Below are positions 63,856 through 64,000 of a stretch of DNA of 64,000 nucleotides, piece by piece. The position numbers and the translations under genes are program-made. Every line of letters starts with the position of its first letter. Within the stretch, counting starts at the first letter, position 1. This DNA comes from WRGT01 sp942493035 (GTDB lineage: Bacteria; Spirochaetota; UBA4802; UBA5550). Below the pieces are notes generated by a model. That model made no database searches, was not told the DNA's origin, and saw only the letters and a list, made by a program, of their open reading frames with translations. The DNA lies in the NCBI GenBank assembly GCA_942493035.1, contig OW818666.1:4526001-4590000 (forward strand), given 5' to 3'.

Positions 63856-64000
63856 TCTATTTATTCCGCTCTTTTTTCCATTTAGCTTTGTCCAGTTTAG
63901 TCCAGCTTTCAACTACATGTTTTGATAATTCCGACTCTATTTCACCACGGGTTTTCATCTTTTTCTCTCTTGAAACCGGGAGATTTTTGTTTTTTGCTTT
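63856..64000 (-). CDS. C-terminal end of a hypothetical protein (cut by window edge)
   Basis: The last 47 codons of a minus-strand frame, ending TKLDKAKWKKERNK. It is very rich in Lys/Glu. An in-frame ATG (MKTRGEIESELSKH) could also be the start of a 33-residue protein. Incomplete, so no function is proposed. Confidence 0.4.

Overview
The window is a low-GC bacterial chromosome segment with about 53 recognisable protein genes, two of them broken, and no rRNA or tRNA gene that I can see. The content suggests a free-living, motile, anaerobic Gram-negative bacterium, most likely a spirochaete. The pointers are a large membrane-anchored TPR protein with an acidic cytoplasmic head (resembling the spirochaetal flagellar collar protein), two membrane chemoreceptors, many short lipoproteins and envelope proteins, a bacterial Bpt aminoacyl-transferase, and a house-keeping set (glyA, pyrE, murI, dapF, psd, amt-glnK). 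This assignment rests on family recollection, not on a search.

Region 1 (1-27000) is an accessory redox island. It encodes an iron-sulfur protein built like an [FeFe]-hydrogenase but without the H-cluster cysteines, a nitronate monooxygenase-like flavoprotein, a PadR regulator, a CoA-transferase, an aldehyde dehydrogenase and a chemoreceptor. A long operon-like run follows (9212-20605): DMSO-reductase-type molybdoenzyme, small CxxC protein, aldehyde:ferredoxin oxidoreductase (AOR, normally tungsten), a metal-site-less iron-alcohol-dehydrogenase paralogue, an SCP2-like protein, an intact iron alcohol dehydrogenase, HypB, a large iron-sulfur/GltD-type flavoprotein, and HypA. A membrane protein, a two-ring Cdc48/VCP-type AAA ATPase, an FmdE protein and ModB-ModC molybdate/tungstate transport genes come next. 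Together they could interconvert an alcohol, aldehyde, acid and acyl-CoA with electrons passing through ferredoxin/NAD(P)H, with cofactor-metal supply encoded alongside. The substrate is unknown.

The island shares two palindromic operator types. One is AAACATACC-N4-GGTATGTTT (TetR-like geometry), near 3990, 9010, 23975 and 26797. The other is ATATRTATC-N5-GATATRTAT, near 3914, 9130 and 26995 and over the promoter/leader of the PadR gene itself. This suggests a dual-regulator regulon: PadR would be the second regulator, and the first is not encoded in the window.

Region 2 (27000-36700) is a patchwork. It holds a PNPOx-like protein and a MarR regulator with paired operators, an orphan VirD4/TraG coupling protein, glutamate racemase, and a comM gene split by an IS1595-like insertion with a 10-bp target duplication. 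Several structured intergenic repeats also lie here, one with a four-way cloverleaf fold.

Region 3 (36700-64000) is mostly core: glyA, psd, a cytidylate-kinase-like protein, the TPR giant, a glycogen-binding-type protein, bpt, pyrE, a stand-alone iron-sulfur protein homologous to the N-terminus of the 892-aa protein in region 1, a cyclic-nucleotide-domain membrane protein apparently fused to a lipoprotein, an MlaF-like ATPase, a lipase with a histone-H1-like Lys/Ala/Pro tail, a second chemoreceptor, amt-glnK, rluB, an SH3 lipoprotein, a cell-wall amidase with a GerMN-domain neighbour, dapF and an M23 endopeptidase. Three copies of a roughly 115-bp MITE-like element with a covarying GC-rich hairpin (3716, 33047, 52870) and a second small inverted-repeat element (61654) are scattered through the window.
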